Shown here in pieces: positions 61,701-64,000 of a DNA stretch of 64,000 bases. Source of the DNA: JABSOG01 sp965277695. GTDB lineage: Bacteria > Pseudomonadota > Gammaproteobacteria > Enterobacterales > Alteromonadaceae. Within the stretch, counting starts at the first letter, position 1. Each line of letters opens with the position of its first letter. The stretch covers positions 62,001 to 126,000 of the forward strand of contig CBDIDQ010000017.1 in the NCBI GenBank assembly GCA_965277695.1, in the 5' to 3' direction. Both the position numbers and the translations under genes were made by a program. Below the pieces are notes generated by a model. It was given only the letters and a program-made list of their open reading frames with translations, was not told the DNA's origin and made no database searches.

Positions 61701-64000
61701 AAAACCACTCCATACCCGCTCGGCCAACTGTTGCGCAAGCCACTGTTGTAAGGTCTCAAGCAGATTGTCTAAAGAGGTCACCACCGCTGCCCAGCGATGC
61801 TGAAAATGACGTCTGCCGTTAAGCAGGGTAATGCTAATGTTTTCAATGGTTAAATCAGCAGCTAAGTCAGGATGAGTCTTGAGATGCTGCTGTAGTCGGC
61901 TCACTTGTTGTTGCAACTGCGCTTTACTGCGACCCGACAATACCACCAAATAACCCGGCCGTATTATCGCCTCAGGCGCTTTGTTCAACTCAGGCGGCTG
62001 CTCTAACACCATATGGGCATTGGTACCGCTAAAAGCAAAGGCGCTAACCGCTGCCCGGCGCGGCCCACCGTCGGGCACCTGCCAAGGCTGTAATTTAGTG
62101 TTTACATAAAACGGACTATTATCATCCATGATGATGTGTTCATTCAGCTGGTTAAAGCCAATACTCGGCGGCAACTGCTGATGTTTCATCGCCAGCAGTA
62201 CCTTAATCACTCCAGCCACGCCAGCCGCCGACAAGGTATGGCCGATATTGCTTTTCACCGAGCCCAAGGCACAAAAGCCGGGTTTGTCGGTAAACGACTG
62301 GAACGATTCGGTCAAGGCACTGACTTCAATCGGATCACCAAGTTTGGTGCCGGTGCCATGAGCCTCAACTAGGGTGATAGAGGCCGGCGACAGGTTAAAC
62401 TGCCGATACACTTGCTGTTCAAGACTCACTTGAGCATTGGCACTCGGTGCCGTCATGCCATTAGTTTTACCATCCTGGTTGACCCCCCAACCGCGAATAA
62501 TACCGTGCAGTGGGTCGCCATCACGCTGTGCCGCGCGCAGTGGTTTAAGCAACAAGGCCCCAACCCCTTCACCGGGAACAAAGCCATTAGCCCGATTGTC
62601 AAAAGTATAACAACGACCAGTAGCCGACAACATGCCTGCCTTGGCGGTAGAAATATGCAATCCCGGCCCGCCCATCACCATCACCCCACCAGCCAATGCG
62701 GTTTCGCAATGACCCAGACGCAAGTTATTGCACGCCTCTGAAATAGCCACCAACGAGGCTGAACAGGCAGTATCAATCGACAAACACGGACCTTTTAAAT
62801 CAAGAAAATAACAAATTCGCCCCGCCAAAATGGCGGTATTTGCGCCCATCAAAGCCTGAGCAGACATTTCGTTGCCCTGGGCATAACGACCATAATCCCC
62901 CACCGAACAACCGACAAATACACCGCAACGACTACCAGCCAATTGCCCCGGTTCTATCGCCGCATCTTCAATCGCCAGCCAGCAGGCTTCAAGAAACAAT
63001 CGCTGCTGCGGATCCATTTGCAACGCCTCAGCTGGTGAAATAGCAAAAAACAGCGGATCAAACTTATCGGCGTCCACCATACAACCCATCCACTTGCTGT
63101 TGGATTTGCCTGGCGCTTGTGGATCGGCATGGTAATAAGCCGACGCAGGCCAGCGCTCAGGCGGAATTTCATCAACACAATCGACGTTATTGGCAATATT
63201 AAACCAGTAGTCCGCTAGCTCCGGCGCTTTGGGAAAACGCCCGGACATGCCAATCACCGCAATATCATCATAGCTCTGGGTATGACTCTGGGTTTGACGC
63301 TCAGGTTGGGTTTGAGGCTCAGCTGGAGGTACGGCTTGAACTGGCGCTTGCATCTGACCAAATTGACCGGCAAATAACGCTGGCGCTAATGCCGCCCGCT
63401 GTTTTTGTGCCAGCAAGTCGGCAATACACTGCTCGGTGCAATCCACCATTTCAGTCATGCGATGGCTGATCACCACCTTGCCAATATGCTCACCCCGGCT
63501 GACATAAGCCAAAGCCTGCTTGATTTGAGCGAACGGATAAATACGTGAGACAATCGGCACGATTTGTTGTTTTTCCAACATATCGACCATAATTTGCAAC
63601 ACTTGGCGAGCTTCATCTGAGTCACCCTTTTTCGACTTGGCCTGAGACAACCGCCTAAAGTCCATGCTGTGAATGGTTTGATTGCTGACCAACGATGACA
63701 AGTCAAGCTTGTCACTGGTTTTGAGCGCATGAACCGCCAACTCCAAATAACGACCACTGGCTGCCAAACTGTTAATGCCTTGCTGAATGGCATCACCACT
63801 GAGCATATTAAGCACCACGTCCACCCCGCGCTGGCCAGTTAGCTCAGCAATACGCTGATCTAACGGCTCGGTTTTATAGTTCATCACATAGGGTACTTCA
63901 AGGTGTTTAAGCAAATCGAGTTTATCGGTTTTTCCGGCAGTCGCATAACAAATAGCATGTTGCAGATGAGCCAGCTGTAGCGCCATTAAACCGCAACCGC
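58755..64000 (-). CDS. trans-AT PKS, partial: ER-KS-half DH-KR-ACP
   Basis: The frame is open to the right edge, so the N-terminal part is missing. Numbering from Met 63986: residues 1-160 are an MDR-type enoyl reductase (GVDVVLNMLSGDAI; HIGKVVISH); a KS has all active residues (DTACSAS about 405, EAHGTGT 540, KSNIGH 579); the post-KS linker ends LPGYPFARESYW (832). Only the second hot-dog half of a dehydratase follows (SAKQCYQRLSAQGW about 908; MLDGVLQA 962); the N-terminal half with HxxxGxxxxP is absent. A ketoreductase has TGGLGPMG (1329) and a catalytic Ser/Tyr region near 1455, and an ACP has GMDSI (1699). No AT domain lies between KS and ACP, hence trans-AT. Three 12-bp tandem arrays sit in linkers. 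Confidence 0.92.
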   Translation of the reverse strand, partial: GCGLMALQLAHLQHAICYATAGKTDKLDLLKHLEVPYVMNYKTEPLDQRIAELTGQRGVDVVLNMLSGDAIQQGINSLAASGRYLELAVHALKTSDKLDLSSLVSNQTIHSMDFRRLSQAKSKKGDSDEARQVLQIMVDMLEKQQIVPIVSRIYPFAQIKQALAYVSRGEHIGKVVISHRMTEMVDCTEQCIADLLAQKQRAALAPALFAGQFGQMQAPVQAVPPAEPQTQPERQTQSHTQSYDDIAVIGMSGRFPKAPELADYWFNIANNVDCVDEIPPERWPASAYYHADPQAPGKSNSKWMGCMVDADKFDPLFFAISPAEALQMDPQQRLFLEACWLAIEDAAIEPGQLAGSRCGVFVGCSVGDYGRYAQGNEMSAQALMGANTAILAGRICYFLDLKGPCLSIDTACSASLVAISEACNNLRLGHCETALAGGVMVMGGPGLHISTAKAGMLSATGRCYTFDNRANGFVPGEGVGALLLKPLRAAQRDGDPLHGIIRGWGVNQDGKTNGMTAPSANAQVSLEQQVYRQFNLSPASITLVEAHGTGTKLGDPIEVSALTESFQSFTDKPGFCALGSVKSNIGHTLSAAGVAGVIKVLLAMKHQQLPPSIGFNQLNEHIIMDDNSPFYVNTKLQPWQVPDGGPRRAAVSAFAFSGTNAHMVLEQPPELNKAPEAIIRPGYLVVLSGRSKAQLQQQVSRLQQHLKTHPDLAADLTIENISITLLNGRRHFQHRWAAVVTSLDNLLETLQQWLAQQLAERVWSGFCRQGQCDEQPEVKAAAMAAVAPEHNIDMSAERYCAGLDTLADLYCQGYRFDFTRLLDATAARRVSLPGYPFARESYWIGVAAQADTPAVIDLPPQQQIAGLASDFVAQQQLIRAGYQAAVKPAGAVVELALKPLRQQLLDGGDGVLSAKQCYQRLSAQGWQFQLDHQLIREMVMAGDQALVTLSIASNQVADNERHDTVMLDGVLQAAKVFLLSANSAVNSAVNGTVNGAGQYQLEKLQQLKRYAPCDSLMWLWIRFEEQQGQLQMAIDVSDARGRVCLQLSSLVYRSESLPRLNATESESEPEKQWLYVASELQSQPLSADIDWLQQLQHYADKRILLVYHHDQQHQSFVELLQQLAPAANLAAPLNLTSLSAQTLNEAHDLPQLLTDIPDVVLFIGVDRQGNSEVNSEVNSEVNSAADFVDEDIQAVFNLSQLLMRKGWDALIACYYIYQSHAESPALDCAALSGFLRSAAMENSRHSWKLIGLESMETAAQQQLLLQEWLSDQPLLSEPAAGVLPFREIRYKTASAEQPASRYVQELVEVTPNSMVADTATFKIGGCYLLTGGLGPMGDLLCRQLASRYQATLVIFSRSALDDNKRSQIEAIEALGGKVIYYSVDISDKAALSQTWQQLKTEVRSLNGIILLANQVKDGIIASKSWQSFADIIKTKVKGSLYLDQLSANEPLDFMLCFSSIAAYGVLGSSDYAYASAFQNAFAHHRNQLWGSGQRSGFTMSYCWGPWTVDYYLRQEHGQQQAKSNGEDRAQKFVAQGTDLITIGAAMGLIEAGQALGHEALGLVAVGDRETFIAKWLTPTAGLPDASPLSFEQQLALWEQLQRQTAEPLNIDTVAAVISFAAIEKLPSALLERLYRLLDGETAETIPYKESDKESDKESDKESDKEPDKEANDAIDITAVVAQTLSEVLALNEVDNEEPFVNYGMDSIVAMQLVTRLERRLSTSIPPAWLVDYPTVKTFSAHLLGQEQ
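58999..59058 (-). repeat. 12-bp tandem repeat x 5 before the PKS ACP
   Basis: TCAGACTCTTTA (first copy TCAGGCTCTTTA) is repeated five times, encoding KESD/KEPD repeats in the linker just before the carrier domain. Confidence 0.95.
60450..60485 (-). repeat. 12-bp tandem repeat x 3 in the PKS KR region
   Basis: ACTATTTACTTC units (plus a partial fourth) encode EVNS repeats in the structural part of the ketoreductase domain. Confidence 0.9.
61014..61061 (-). repeat. 12-bp tandem repeat x 4 in the PKS half-DH
   Basis: GCCATTAACAGT-type units encode SAVNSAVNGTVN in the dehydratase-like hot-dog, right after MLDGVLQAAKVFLL. Confidence 0.85.

Overview
The window looks like part of a marine gammaproteobacterial chromosome. 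This is an inference from its large cadherin-like surface protein, a YfcG-type glutathione transferase, moderate base composition and the mix of secretion and efflux families. No rRNA, tRNA, CRISPR array or transposase gene was seen.

The dominant content is one arm of a hybrid trans-AT polyketide/non-ribosomal peptide cluster. On the minus strand, in transcription order from the right edge, there is a PKS gene cut by the window (ER-KS-half DH-KR-ACP, no AT), a stand-alone luciferase-like monooxygenase, a KS-ACP protein whose KS has lost its first catalytic His, a five-module NRPS (Ser-Thr-X-Val-X by specificity code), and a three-module NRPS that ends in an epimerase and a terminal condensation domain with no thioesterase. 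Spacings are 1-38 bp, so the five genes are probably one transcript. A tripartite ABC exporter (permease, membrane fusion protein, ATPase) follows under its own promoter. On the plus strand at 9.6-16.7 kb lies a second block: an MFS exporter, a degenerate CHAT-STAND protein, a PfaD-type enoyl reductase and a PksI-type enoyl-CoA hydratase of the beta-branching kind. The last two are trans-acting polyketide enzymes, so this block probably serves the same product.

Between the two blocks lie an FG-GAP/ASPIC protein, a lipoprotein, and a small XRE regulator with a membrane partner. The promoter of the XRE pair and the promoter of the ABC exporter share an almost identical operator and -35/-10 layout, so the regulator probably controls both.

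The left 9.5 kb is not biosynthetic. It holds a truncated giant cadherin-like protein, a minus-strand polymorphic toxin locus (helical partner, WHH nuclease, SUKH immunity protein, CDC123-like ATP-grasp protein), small exported proteins and their debris, an amidohydrolase and a glutathione transferase.

A striking sequence-level trait is a large number of short in-frame tandem duplications, most with a 12-bp unit, in linkers of the PKS/NRPS genes, after stop codons and in spacers. The largest is an 8 x 18-bp array inside an adenylation domain. There are also a 156-bp MITE-like element with perfect 17-bp terminal inverted repeats, a two-copy hairpin repeat and a REP-like cluster.
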